Notes under the pieces: generated by a model | Seen by the model: only the letters and a program-made list of their open reading frames with translations | What the model was told of the DNA's origin: nothing | The model's database searches: none | Translations under genes and position numbers: made by a program | Part shown: positions 25,059 through 36,556 of the stretch, piece by piece | Layout of the letters: the number at the start of each line of letters is the position of its first letter | Numbering within the stretch: position 1 is the stretch's first letter | From: Leucaena leucocephala | Lineage: Eukaryota > Streptophyta > Magnoliopsida > Fabales > Fabaceae | Reading direction: 5' to 3' | DNA length: 64,000 nt | NCBI GenBank assembly: GCA_037074615.1 | Contig: CM073520.1 | Span: forward strand, 34,467,527-34,531,526

Positions 25059-26441
25059 TTAGATACTTGAGGCATGCTGTACTTCCAAGCTTGTAATTTG
25101 AAATAGAATCTATTCTCCGAGTCATCAAAGATAAGAATAAAGTAAGTTGCATCGTTTTTCTTTTTCACTTTGAACCAAAAAGGAAAACAAACCTTCCTAC
25201 ACCTACAAGCATGCTTTTGTCTCTCTTCTCATGTGTTTAGTTAGTATCCACCACGAAAAGCTAATTTAAAGTAAAAGGCGAGGCACAGAACTTCCATCCA
25301 TTTATACTAGAAAATTTGTATGGTATAGAGTCAATTTAATTTATGTTTATATTTAATCTGTATGGTACAAGGCATACTTAAAGAGTAGAATCAGTACGAA
25401 AAATAGGACAAAATTTAAGTTAAATGATTTATATTTATTAGGTTAAATTTTTCATCACACTTATTATTTTCCTATTTATACATTTACCCTTAAACACTAA
25501 TAAATTTTCTTATAAATACTTATTATTTTGCTATTATTAGTTATTAAAATATTTATATGTATTTATAAATTCATCCATAAAATATGAACACTTGTTATTT
25601 TACAAGTGTTTATAAATTAATTTATAAAATTTTATATAAACACTTATTATTTTACTATTATTAATTATTATAATATGTTTTTTTAAAATATGCATACTTA
25701 TAAATTCACTTATAAAATATAAAGACTTGTTATTTTATTATTGTTAGTTGTTAAAATACGAATATATATTTATAAATTCGCTTATAAACTCAACAAACAT
25801 AAACAAATTAACCTAAGTTTTGTCCTAAAAAATAATAACTAATTAGTAGATACAACCAAGATTATTGAGGAATGCATACTACAACCTCAACCATCCCGAG
25901 AATTAAATAAAAGATAATCTTCCATAAGTATAGGAGAAATTGAAGCCCTAATAAGGGCAACTTGCATCCTCCCCTAGATCTATTAAGAGAACCTTAATCA
26001 TTAAAAGAATATGATTACTAAATGTGCATTGATACGGTATTCTAACTCTTGCTGATAATATTAACACATGCTACACAACCTACAGCTAAGCAACTTGCAT
26101 AACATACCCTCTATTCTTGACAACCCAAAAGGAGAAAGTAAAAGAAAAAAAGAGGATAATCCAATTCCTTATTGACCAAAAGAATAATAATAACCGAACT
26201 CTTGAGAATAACATGAACTCCTTAACCAAGTAAAAGAGAAAAGCTAGATCAAAGAATTGGTGATGCCTATAAAATACCAAACACAAATTCTAGATCATCA
26301 TTATTACCACAAAACTTGTTATCATGATTAGTCTGATTGTTTCGTCTATACTGAACTAAAACTCTAAGAAAAATAAAATAAACTATAAAAATTGCACAAT
26401 TTAAAGTTTAGAAGGTAAATAAGGTCCTAATGTACTAACCC
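25059..26441. other. Intergenic DNA downstream of the OTU gene
   Basis: No gene was recognised. Between about 25430 and 25810 the phrase CTTATAAATACTTATTATTTT recurs in slightly varied form several times, a loose, degenerate AT-rich repeat. The last few hundred bases before 26442 should be the 3' UTR of the minus-strand OTU gene. Confidence 0.45.
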
Positions 26442-29011
26442 CTATGCAGTTATCTTTACGCAATTTTGGTTTGATACGGTCTCTAATATTTCATAGTGAC
26501 CATACCCATGAAATAGCACATTGATGGGACTCTCCTTCTCCTTCCTGTACTCTTCACCATAATTTGCTATATTTACCAAATCACTTGAGTTTCTGTTCTT
26601 CATGAAAACCGAGATCATTGTCCTGACAAATTAGATGGGAAGTTATCACAAGAGAATAATGGATACTAACAAAACATAAAGCTGTTATAATTTACCATCG
26701 ACAGAGAAAGTCTTTATAGCCTTCAGACTTGGTATTGAGATATAATTTGCTAAAGTGAAAGTCAAAATAAATAGTATTTGAAGTGCCATGTAAGGTTGGG
26801 CAACAATGTAAGTTAACACTTCATTAATTTTAGTTCTAAGACATAATTTTTATATTTATCTATTATTTTTAAATTATTTCTAATAATATTTTTTAATAAT
26901 AATTAAATATAAAAATGATAGAAGAAATTAAAAAAAATAATTAAACTATCATAAATAAATATATTGGTTGTATTTGAGAAACCCCTAAATCATGATTTTA
27001 AAAGAATTTTTGACCCAAACCATAAAATAGTCATATTTGTTTAAAAAGGTTTTTGGACTAAACTACAGTTTAAAACTATAGTTTTAGATAAGCTGGTAGG
27101 AGTAGCTTTTGGAACAGTAAAAAATTTTATGAACTACTCAATTACTATTTTACCCTTATTTTTTCTTATAATATATCTTCTTAATCTCTATTCACTCTTA
27201 TCCACTTTCTCTCATCTCTCCTTTTCCTCTCTCTTCTCTCCTATTTTTAATAAAATAATATATTTTCTAGTAATTTTTTAATCACAAAAATTCTTTTGAT
27301 AATAACTATCCAAATACTCATTTATCTAGAACCACTTTTTTCATAAACTCTTCTCCAAAATAACTTTTCCAAAAGCTATCCAAAAACATTTTTTTTATAA
27401 ATATTTTTTTAAAAGTCTATCCAAATATATACATTATATTCATTAATTTAATTAATTTTTTAATTTAATTAAATTAATTAAATAAGTTTTTATATTAAAG
27501 AAGGGAGAAATACTTCACAAGCTCAATAGTTTACTTTAAATGGACATCAACACCTCGGGTCAGTATCAGTATAAGTATAAAGAAACATGATCTAAAACTC
27601 ACTTCAAAACGTGAGAAGCCATCCTCAATTCCGGTTCACCACCCCATTCATGTGGTTGCCTAATTCTCTTCACATAATCATCAAAATCCCCTTCAATGAA
27701 CCTATACATATCTGAGTCAATTGATCACAAATTCTCAATAAAGCATATGAACCAATAGAATGTCACATATTACAAGTATTACCATTCTGTTTCCTCACGT
27801 CTTTGCAGGAATTCATCCGCAACCTGGCATGGTAACATGAGGTTACAAATATTTTCAGGAAATATTTTAAAGCAAATAGGAATGCCTTTTTGTTCGGTCA
27901 TATCAATCTTTACCTGAGCTCTTAGTTCATCAGCAAGTTCTCTCTCGCGATTCTCATCGGGCGCTTCTTCGCCATTTCTTATGCAAGCTCCATGAGCTAT
28001 GGCTCTGAATAGGCATCGACCATCAGTAGGCACCCCTGCACCAGACGCATTTCCCCAATTTCAACAATTAGTATCATAATCAAAAGCTGAATCCGACCCA
28101 ATGATACGCAAAATCTAAGCTCTGGAAAAACATTCTTCAGAGCCTTGATTACCGTTACAGAACAACAAGGCATTACATAATTCATCCTTTCATCAAATAT
28201 TGAAAAAACTGTAAACTCCTTTAGAAAGAAATTATCATCGTCGCAAGAAAATAGCTCATTAAAAACATTGCCAAGGAGTAATGTATTCAATTACTGAAAA
28301 TCTTGATCCAAACACAAGAATAGACAAACACCGAACTTTTCCCAGAACCTCCCTGCCAAATTAGCATCCACAGATGATTCAATAAGCTTTCGATGCGAAT
28401 TCTAGGCATGTGAGCAGCATTAGTTTTCTCTAAGATTTCAATAAGCACATCGACATAAATATTTGAAGTTCTGAAGGAAAAAAAAAAGCCAGGTATAAAG
28501 GACCTGTGACTCTGTAATCGGAAGAGACTTCATCTACTTTATCGATGCCGGCGTCCTTCAATTCACCACCGTCAATTTTCTCGTCGGAAGCTGGAGTTTC
28601 GGTATTCATTGGTGGCGCGAGACAGGCGCAAACGCCAAAGAGAAGCCAGGCCGAGTCCGGACCGTGAAGCCACCTGGCAGGGCGTGCGTCCCAGGCGGCA
28701 TTCCAAGACCCCTCCCCTTTCAACTCCTGGTGAAGCATCAGAGAGCGACGAAGATCGCTCTGAAACCCCGCAGCGCCACCAGACGGCAATATGACGTGCC
28801 ATACGGAAGCAGCGCCGCCACCGTCGAGCTTACAGGCGCTGGAGTGATGGCGCCGACGAGAGGCGTCGGCGTCGGCGCCGAAATGAAAGAAAGTGGGAGG
28901 TTGTCTAGCGTGGTGGTGGTGATGGTGATGAGCGGCGGAGCCGTGAAGGAAGGAAGAGATAGAGTTGAGGATCCAGGGCTTTGGACGGGTACTACAGAGA
29001 ACTCCAAGCAT
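26442..29011 (-). CDS. OTU-domain cysteine protease (deubiquitinase)
   Basis: Five exons on the minus strand: 29011-28504, 28035-27914, 27823-27783, 27701-27603 and 26622-26442, all GT-AG and in phase, giving 316 residues. The first about 165 residues are a low-complexity leader (a seven-His run near residue 27, Ala/Gly/Arg-rich) with no fold I recognise. It could be a transit peptide or a disordered tail. The OTU domain follows: VPTDGRCLFRAIAHGACI with Asp174 and catalytic Cys177, then RRETEW-like and FIEGDFDDYVKRI, HEWGGEPELRMASHVLK, and INVLFHGYGHYEIL with catalytic His299 close to the C-terminus. This order matches the plant OTU family exemplified by Arabidopsis At3g57810. OTU enzymes cut ubiquitin chains, but linkage choice cannot be read from sequence. 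The last intron (26623-27602) is long because it carries a MITE. The start at 29011 is the first Met of the frame; an internal Met at residue 134 is also possible. Confidence 0.9.
26966..27430 (-). mobile_element. MITE family copy C, inverted, inside the last OTU intron
   Basis: Read on the minus strand, this segment repeats the copy A and B plan: a TTTGGATAG start at 27425 (complement), CTTTTGGAAAAG, TTTTGGAGAAGAG, a purine block mirrored here as CTCTCTTCTCTCC, AGTAATTGAGTAG, TTTACTG-like TTTTTTACTGTTCC, and AGCTACTCCTACC. It ends at about 26966 with CCTAAATCATG. It is more diverged than copy B. Being intronic in the transcription direction of the OTU gene, it is transcribed with the host pre-mRNA. 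Confidence 0.7.
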
Positions 29012-32000
29012 GAGAGAAGTAGTGGAGGCTAACTTGAGCTGCCAGGCTTATCCTACGCACCCATCGGGCTCAGAAAGTCATGGCGCTGTGCATTTTAGAC
29101 CTGCACTTTGTGGTTGGTGAAGTCTTGTGACGGCGAGACATATTTGTGGGAGAGAAAAAGCGCAGAGGGAGAGAGAAAGATATGATGACGACGAAGAAGA
29201 AGCGATGATCGATGAAAATACAAAATAAAAATTAGCTTTGGAGAGAGAAACTCAAACGGAAATGTAATTATGTCCAACTATAGTACTAATAAAATATATA
29301 TAGTGCCTAGGGTTTTGGTCCGTTTTGGGTTGGTGAGACTGTGAGGGGAGGCCCGGTAATTTCTTTATGGGGATAATAAAGCCTTGAATCTTGTTTTATT
29401 TATTTTAATTAGTATGTGATTCATTTTGTTGATTATTTTACAGGTTAATATAGTTTGTCATGATTTTGGCTTTGGTCTTTTTGGTTTTAAATTATATATT
29501 TTAATTTCTTAAGAGATAAAAAAGATCTAAATTTTATTAAAATATTTAATATTTTATACGAGAAAAATTTTAAAAAAAATAAATTTTTTATTTAAAATTA
29601 TAAAGTATGAAGACTAAAATTAAAATAAAAATAAACTGTAAATACTTTATATATATTAGAACAAATTCATTTGCTACTTTTAGAAGTCTTGTTAATTATT
29701 GGGAAAAAATTTATATTTGATATAATTAAATAATAAAATGTTCAAATTATAAACCTTAACTTTGTAATTATTTTCTTGTTAAAAAAGTATTATCACTTTG
29801 ATTTAACTTTTTTTTATCATGATCTAATAATAATAATAAGATCCATAAAAGTTTGGTAATAACTTTGATTCTTAACATTTGTTAATTTTTTTTAAAGTTT
29901 TGAACGATTTAGTAAGAATTTAATAAAGTATAAAATGGTTATAAGTTGTTTAAATAGAGAAATATGATGTCTTCGTAACAGTCCATGACTATAAAATCTA
30001 TAAATTATAATTAAAATTTTTTATAAATAAATTAATTATAACTAATATAAGAGTTAGTTGATTAATTAGATTAATGAATATATAATATAAAATTGTTATG
30101 AAATGTTAAATTTAATTCTAATTAATTAATTTATTTGATTTTTTTAATATAATTAAAAATAAATAATTATTATATTAAGAATAGAAGAAAATAATAAATA
30201 CTTCTAAATTGTAAGAGCTTTTGACTAAAGTAGCAGTAGCACTACACATATTCTTGAAGAAGATGTTGTGAAGTTAAACCCCCAATTAAACAAGAGAGTG
30301 TGTATATGTGCAGGTCAAATTTCCTTATGGAAAAAAGGTTAAGATATGGTAAACCAATTATTTCTAAATCAAAACATTTAAAATATTTAAATATGTGGAA
30401 ATAAAATTATTTTTTCCTATATTTTTATTAAGAACAGGATATTCCTATGGATCTGCCAAACAGTACAGTTTTTTTTTTCTTTACTTCATGGAGGTTATAA
30501 TTAAAAGCTCCACAGCGTGAGTGTCTTCCAAAAGATTTTTTTCCTTAAAAAACATTTTACCAATTTAAATTTTACTCAATTTTAACTTAATTTTTATAAT
30601 TTATTATAAGTTTCACCTTTTATCTACCAATTTCATAGTTTTATTGTAGTTGTGAAATATTTTTTAAATAGTACTCACTTTTTTAAATTAATTTAATGCA
30701 TTTAATATTTTAAAATATTTTTCTAATAGAATTTAGCATCTTAAAATAATTCTATGTATCTAATACTTTAAAATATTTTTAAATAATATTTATTATCTTA
30801 AATTTAAAGGGTTCATTAATATTTATAAAAAATATTTTAAAAATAAAATTATAACAAAAATTATTTTAAAATAATTGGTGCTATTAAAAAAAATACGAAA
30901 ATGGATGACGAGGTGTTGAGAAGGGGGATTTGGTTAGAAATATGCGGGAAAAGATTGGAGGAGGATCCATACATGGGATTTGCAAGGTTGAGTGAGGGAG
31001 ACGTGGGTGGGGTGGGTTGGGGTAGTAACAAACAAAATATTTCAGCGAAGAATCGCCATGCCGCACATCATAGTATTGCTTGACAAATGAGCGTCCATCA
31101 CGTGTTACCCCCTCATGATTCATCACTCTTGTTTGTTTATACTCTTCCGTCTTCAAATATAAAATCTCTTAAATTAATTTAAAAAAATTGATTAAATTAT
31201 TTAAAATAATATATATTTTTTAAAATATTTTAATTATTATTTTTAATTCTTCACTTCTCTTTTTATTTTATTATTATTAAAAAAATATTAATAATAAAAT
31301 TTTTAAAAAAATAGATAAATATAAAAAATAAATTTTATATTTAAAATAAAAATCAACTCTTTAATTAAATTTTATATAAAATATTAAATGAATATTTTCT
31401 ATTTTTTTTTAAACAGAAGTATTGCTCTAATCGTTATTATAAATTAATTTTAATTAACTTTTATATATTAAAAAATAATAGTTAAACTATTAAAAATATC
31501 TTAAATTGATAAATTTTTTATAATTTAATCTTATTCTCTTACTATATTTACAAATCATTTTCATATCTATCTTTTCTATCAATTTTTAATAAGAATTAAA
31601 TAAAAATAAAATTAAGAAATAATCATCAATAATCTTTTAGTAGATTTATATTTTGTATTAAAATTTTATTCTACACAATGATATTATGTGGGATAGAGAT
31701 TTTATTTCTCCATCCCTATTTAATTTCTAAATATTTATAGGATGGAGAAAATTTTTAAAAAAAAATCCTACCCCTCCCCTCTAACTCCCCCTTCTAAAAT
31801 TGGCGAATATTTAGGGGTTAGGAATAATATTTTATTTTATGTAGATTAATATATTTTATATTTATTTTTAATATTTTTAAGTTACCATTTTTATCATAGA
31901 CTGCGCTATCACCGGTTTCACCTCTTCTCCATCTTCCACCACTACTCAACTGCTGCTTCTCTATCTTCGACATGGGAGAGCTCTCCTTCTCCATCTCCTC

Positions 32001-33161
32001 CAATCGATTTTAACCTTGACTTCTATTGCCTCCTTCATCTTGTCGCTATTTTCATCTCTACGATCTCCTGTTATTTTACAATCTCTGTCTTCATCTTCTA
32101 ATTGACAGCGACAACTTATCCTTCAATAGCACAAAGCCACCATCTTCAAGTCGTCGATTTTAGGGTGTTTTTGCCACAGTGATGCTATTGTTCCCCAATT
32201 GAGCTTCTCCTTCAACTAGCTATAGCTAGGGATATAATTATTTTAAAAAAATGATTGCTAAATTGCTGGATGATTCTTTAGTTACATCTTTCTATTTTCT
32301 TTATTGTTATTAATGGATGAAATAATTATATGTACTCAATGTTAATAATTATAAAAATATAATTTTATATATTAAATTTATAATTATTGAAACAAAATAG
32401 CTTTAAATAAAATAAAGATAAAATTATTCATATAAAAACATTTTTCATTCATTTTCTTCTAAACTAAATAAGATAATATTAAAATTTCACACCCACTTTC
32501 TCTTTCATCATTCTTAATAATATAATATTAAAATCTTTTTATTTTTTTTTTCTCTTCACTCTTTTCCATTAAAATCTCTATATAGTTAGCGAATATAGAG
32601 AAACAGGTGAAAGAGAAATATTTTCCCCTTCTCCCAATTCAATAGGAGGGATTTGCTCTAATATTTTATTTTTATCTGAATAATTAATATAAATTTAGTG
32701 TATGTTACATAACTTCAAATATATGTTAATAATTAAATCAAATTTAATTTGACAATGACATTTATTAATAAAAATAGCTATAGTGACTCAATTTTTTTAT
32801 TAAATAAAGTAGTCTATTGGTTGTTTTGTGAAAAATTAATATCAATATTTTTAAAAAAATAACATGAAAACACTATCATTTTATTTTTTTATTGATATGA
32901 CTTTTGATTTAATTTTCGTTTTTAGTAGGATTTGTGTAGTGCATCAAGTCTCATATAATATTTTTTTTTTTAAATTTTGTGTATATTTTTTTAATATAAA
33001 ATTTTGTGTAATTTTTTTAATATAATTATATAATATCTAATACTACCCATTATCCATTTCATTATTATCATATTTAATTAGAAATAACTCCTGTATCATA
33101 TTTTTTTATAATAGTTACATTGAGACTAAATTGACTCATGAATAAACTAGATCGGTTCTTA
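29012..33161. other. Intergenic DNA, very AT-rich
   Basis: About 29012-29300 is the promoter and leader of the minus-strand OTU gene; the first 100 bases are GC-richer. Beyond that no gene is supported. At about 29990-30200 there is a block similar to 16112-16345 (AATTAATTATAA, then TTAGTTGAT, AATATATAATAT, and AATTTATTTGA), so an old dispersed repeat is present in both. At 31890-32110 a C/T-rich, less AT-rich stretch resembles a 5' leader, but no following coding frame was found. Confidence 0.5.
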
Positions 33162-33474
33162 CCAACAACAACAACAACAAGCCTTATCCCATTAAATAGG
33201 GTCGGCTACATGGATCATACGACGCCATTGTGCTCTATCGAAAACTAAATCTTTAGATAGGTTATTGACCAGGAGATCCCGTTCAATGACCTCTTTGAGC
33301 GTTCTCTTTGGCCTTCCTCTACCCCTTTTAACCGGTGTCCATACTATTTGATCTACCCTCTTCATCGGCGCATCCCTTGGCCTTCTTTGTACGTGTCCAA
33401 ACCACCTAAGACGGTTCTCTACCATTTTCTCTTCAATAGGTGCCACTCCAACTCGTCGAATCTTATGAACATGG
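33162..33474 (-). mobile_element. 5'-truncated LINE (RTE-like) 3' end with 18-bp target duplication
   Basis: On the minus strand the segment encodes the end of a reverse-transcriptase polyprotein. The frame ends at 33192 and reads, in order, MVENRLRWFGHVQRRP, RGRGRPKRTLKEVIERDL and FDRAQWRRMIHVADP, a very common plant LINE C-terminus. The element ends at its 3' side in a (TTG)n tail (complement of CAACAACAACAACAAC at 33163-33178), as RTE-type LINEs do. The flanks 33144-33161 and 33475-33492 are an 18-bp direct repeat with one mismatch (AAACTAGATC, G or T, GTTCTTA). About 313 bp remain of an element normally several kb long, so it is a dead-on-arrival insertion. Confidence 0.9.
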
Positions 33475-34630
33475 AAACTAGATCTGTTCTTAATTAGAGA
33501 TAAAAATTAATCATAACAAATAAAATTAGGGACAATAAAAACGAAAGGGCACGTTATTTCCTATCATGTTATTCTATCGAATTAGCTATAAATTGTTTTT
33601 TCTATACTTTATTTCATATTTTACACATTAGAAATAAAATAGTTAAATATAGGATTTAAGATCATGGCAGGATTTCTTAATTAGTCAAGGGGCGGAACGA
33701 TTTTTATGGAATTCAATTTATTTAATTAGTTGAATTAGCTTTTTTTAAAAAAAAAAAATCTATCCACAAAGATCCTATAAATATGCCTAATTTATTCAAC
33801 AGATATGCATGTAATGTAACCCCTCACTTTGAAGATCAAGTAATTAACTTATTCTTATCTTATAAAAAAGTAATTACGGTATCACTTCTGGAACTAGAAG
33901 AATTAGAGATTAACTTCCCTTTGCTATAAAACAGAAACATGATATTAATTTGGAAAAAAAAAATGCTATTTTGTCTTTTAATTCAATACAAAATTTTAAT
34001 TTAATCTGTTAATTTTATAAAAAAAAAATTCAGTCTCTTAACTCTTATATTATTAATCTCAAATGTTGATTTTTTATCAATTATTTTTTTAAAATAAATT
34101 TAATATTTTAGAATTTTAAAATATTCTCTCCACGTCAAAATTTTTAATCTTGGTTTTGTAAATAAAACTAGAGGTATAGAAGATTCAAAATATGCTTTAT
34201 AAAATTAAAGAATTAAAATAAAATTTTGTAAAAAATTAAAGGATTAAGATATACTTTCATTTATTAATTAATACTTTATATAGTCCAATATATAAAATAT
34301 AATACTCTTTTAATTTTAAATATAAAATCTAATTTATAGTAGTAGATTTTATATTTAAAATCAGAATAGTATACTTTTATTTATAAGATATATTAAAGAA
34401 TATTTAAAATTTTAACCAATTTTTTTGGCCCCATTAATTATATGTTATACTACTTGCATTAGTGATATATCATACACATTTTTTTTCACTTATTATCTTT
34501 CATTCACTCCCTCTTTCCATGAGTATGTGTATTTTTAAAAAATAAAATACTTTTTTATATATTTATTATCTTTAATTAATTTTAGTAATTTTTTTGATTT
34601 ACATAATTCAATTATTTATATTTTATAATA
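33475..34630. other. AT-rich intergenic DNA
   Basis: Starts with the second copy of the LINE target duplication (33475-33492). No gene or clear repeat was recognised in the rest. Confidence 0.6.
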
Positions 34631-34900
34631 CTCCCTTTATCCCTTCTTAGAGACATTTATAAGTTGTTTGATTTTTATTTATTAGTTTTCTATTTTCTTG
34701 CATTCATTTATTCATGTTATCGTATTTAAATCCTATAAATACATTCTCTCTCTCTCTCTCTCTCTCTCTTATAAATAAATGTATCTTTAGTAAAAAAAAT
34801 ATTTTTTATATTTCTATTATTTTAAACTAATTTTAACTAACTTTAAATGACGAATGATGTAATCCAGTTAATTGTGTCTCATGGAGGAAAAGGAAGGCAG
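34631..34900. mobile_element. Stowaway-like MITE
   Basis: The left end CTCCCTTTATCCCTTCTTAG and the right end (complement CTGCCTTCCTTTTCCTCC) are imperfect inverse repeats. TA dinucleotides flank both ends (34629-34630 and 34901-34902), and both arms carry GAGACA inward of the terminus. CTCCCT after TA is the usual start of plant Stowaway (Tc1/mariner) MITEs. The interior holds a (TC)n tract at about 34745-34769 and is non-coding. Divergence of the ends leaves real doubt. Confidence 0.5.
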
Positions 34901-34902
34901 TA

Positions 34903-36186
34903 TAAGGAGTATCTAGGCTAAGATGGGAAGTAGTGAAACTTCACCAAATATTAAATCAATTTAGACGTGTTTGCCATTTTGACCTACACACTCAATGCCT
35001 CGAAAGCTGCAAATTGTAAAACATAAGAATCAGTGTATTTTATGAGGTTCAAGTTTGAAAAAAAGAGTGTATTTTATGGGGTAACATGGCGAAATTCTTA
35101 TTTTATTTTTAAAAAGCATTATACTTCACAAAAATAATAGAAAAAGAATTTTAAAAATAATAAATATATTTTATTAATCTATTATTGGTAACTATCTTAT
35201 TTTAATATTTATTATTTTTAATTTTTTTTCTGTCATTTTCCCTTGTACACTAAACTAATCCCTAAAATTATATGTAATATATATATATATATATATAAAC
35301 ATATTATTATATACATATATTTGAATTTCAGTACAGTTTAAAGTTGTTTTGATATGGCGAGAGAATAAAGGGGAAAAATAAAAGCAATGGAACAGTGAAG
35401 AGTGCTCAATCCTAAAATACTGAGTGCTCCAAACAAAACAAAACAAAAAAGAAAGTACTTTTAATATTAATTAAATATTTATAAGCATCCTATTTGGTAA
35501 GTTTCTTGCCTTCTTTCCTCCCCATTTTCTCTCCTTCATTTCTCACTCTCTCTAAAAGACTGACTCTGTTAATTCCGTCATTGACTATGCCCTGTGAGAT
35601 GACTCACTTTGGATCGGTGAGCTTAGCCGCAAGAGATTTTATTCTCTAATCCCATTTTGTTCCTACTAGTTAAGTTGGAAAACTTGGTAGAAAATAGAGA
35701 GAACCCAGAAAGTGTTTGATATGATCATTCATTTCAAAGATTTTCCAGATTGTGGCAAAAATCCTGTGTATTTAATACCAGGGTTTTAATCCGCCAATTT
35801 AGTAACCTTCATAATCACCCTTGATTTTTCTTTTGGTTTGGTGTGTTGGCCAACATTCCCACCTGAAGAAAATATCAAAGCCGTTCACTTCCCAGCATTT
35901 AAATCATGAATTTATTGAATTAGTCATGATTGAGAGGGGTTTTTCTTCTTGCAATAGTGAGAAACTGATAAATGTCTTGAGGGGTTTTTGTCAGGTTTTG
36001 GATTACACAATGAGATAAAACAAAGAAGCTGATTGCATGCGTTGGAATTTCTGCAACCTCCTGAGAATCTAGCCAGAGGTAGATTTGGGTCTGAAGTAAT
36101 TTAGAATCTGTAGCATGTTGCAGCTATTGCACATTCCATTGTTAACATAAGCTCTGCAATTTCTTCATTCTCAAAAAGTTGAAGAC
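34903..36186. other. Upstream region and probable 5' leader of the DEMETER-type gene
   Basis: A (TA)n run lies at about 35276-35297. From about 35500 the sequence changes to C/T-rich and less AT-rich (CCCATTTTCTCTCC, TCACTCTCTCT), which suggests transcription starts near there. If so, 35500-36186 is 5' UTR, possibly with an intron, and it contains several short upstream open frames (the largest 35821-36018, 65 codons). The start site itself cannot be fixed from sequence. Confidence 0.45.
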
Positions 36187-36515
36187 ATGGCAACAAATAG
36201 TAGGTGAGATCTTCTATTGCGTTCTCTTCTGTTCAGATTCATGACTGACATCGTTTGGGGTACCTATTTTTTGGAATGAAATGTTTGGGTACTTTGAACT
36301 TGGCATTTTGACACCCCTTATTTCGAAGCATGCTACCTTACCTAGCTTGAAGGAGTAGAAACTCTAAGCTACATTCGCTACTTCATATGATCAACAAGGA
36401 AAAATTATCTAAGCTGTTATGTCATAATTATGGACAGGGTTAGAGAGTTCTTTTTGCCCTCAATGTCATTCATTGCTGAATCAATTTTGTTGAAATAATT
36501 ATAGTTTGTATATAG

Positions 36516-36556
<41 letters not shown>

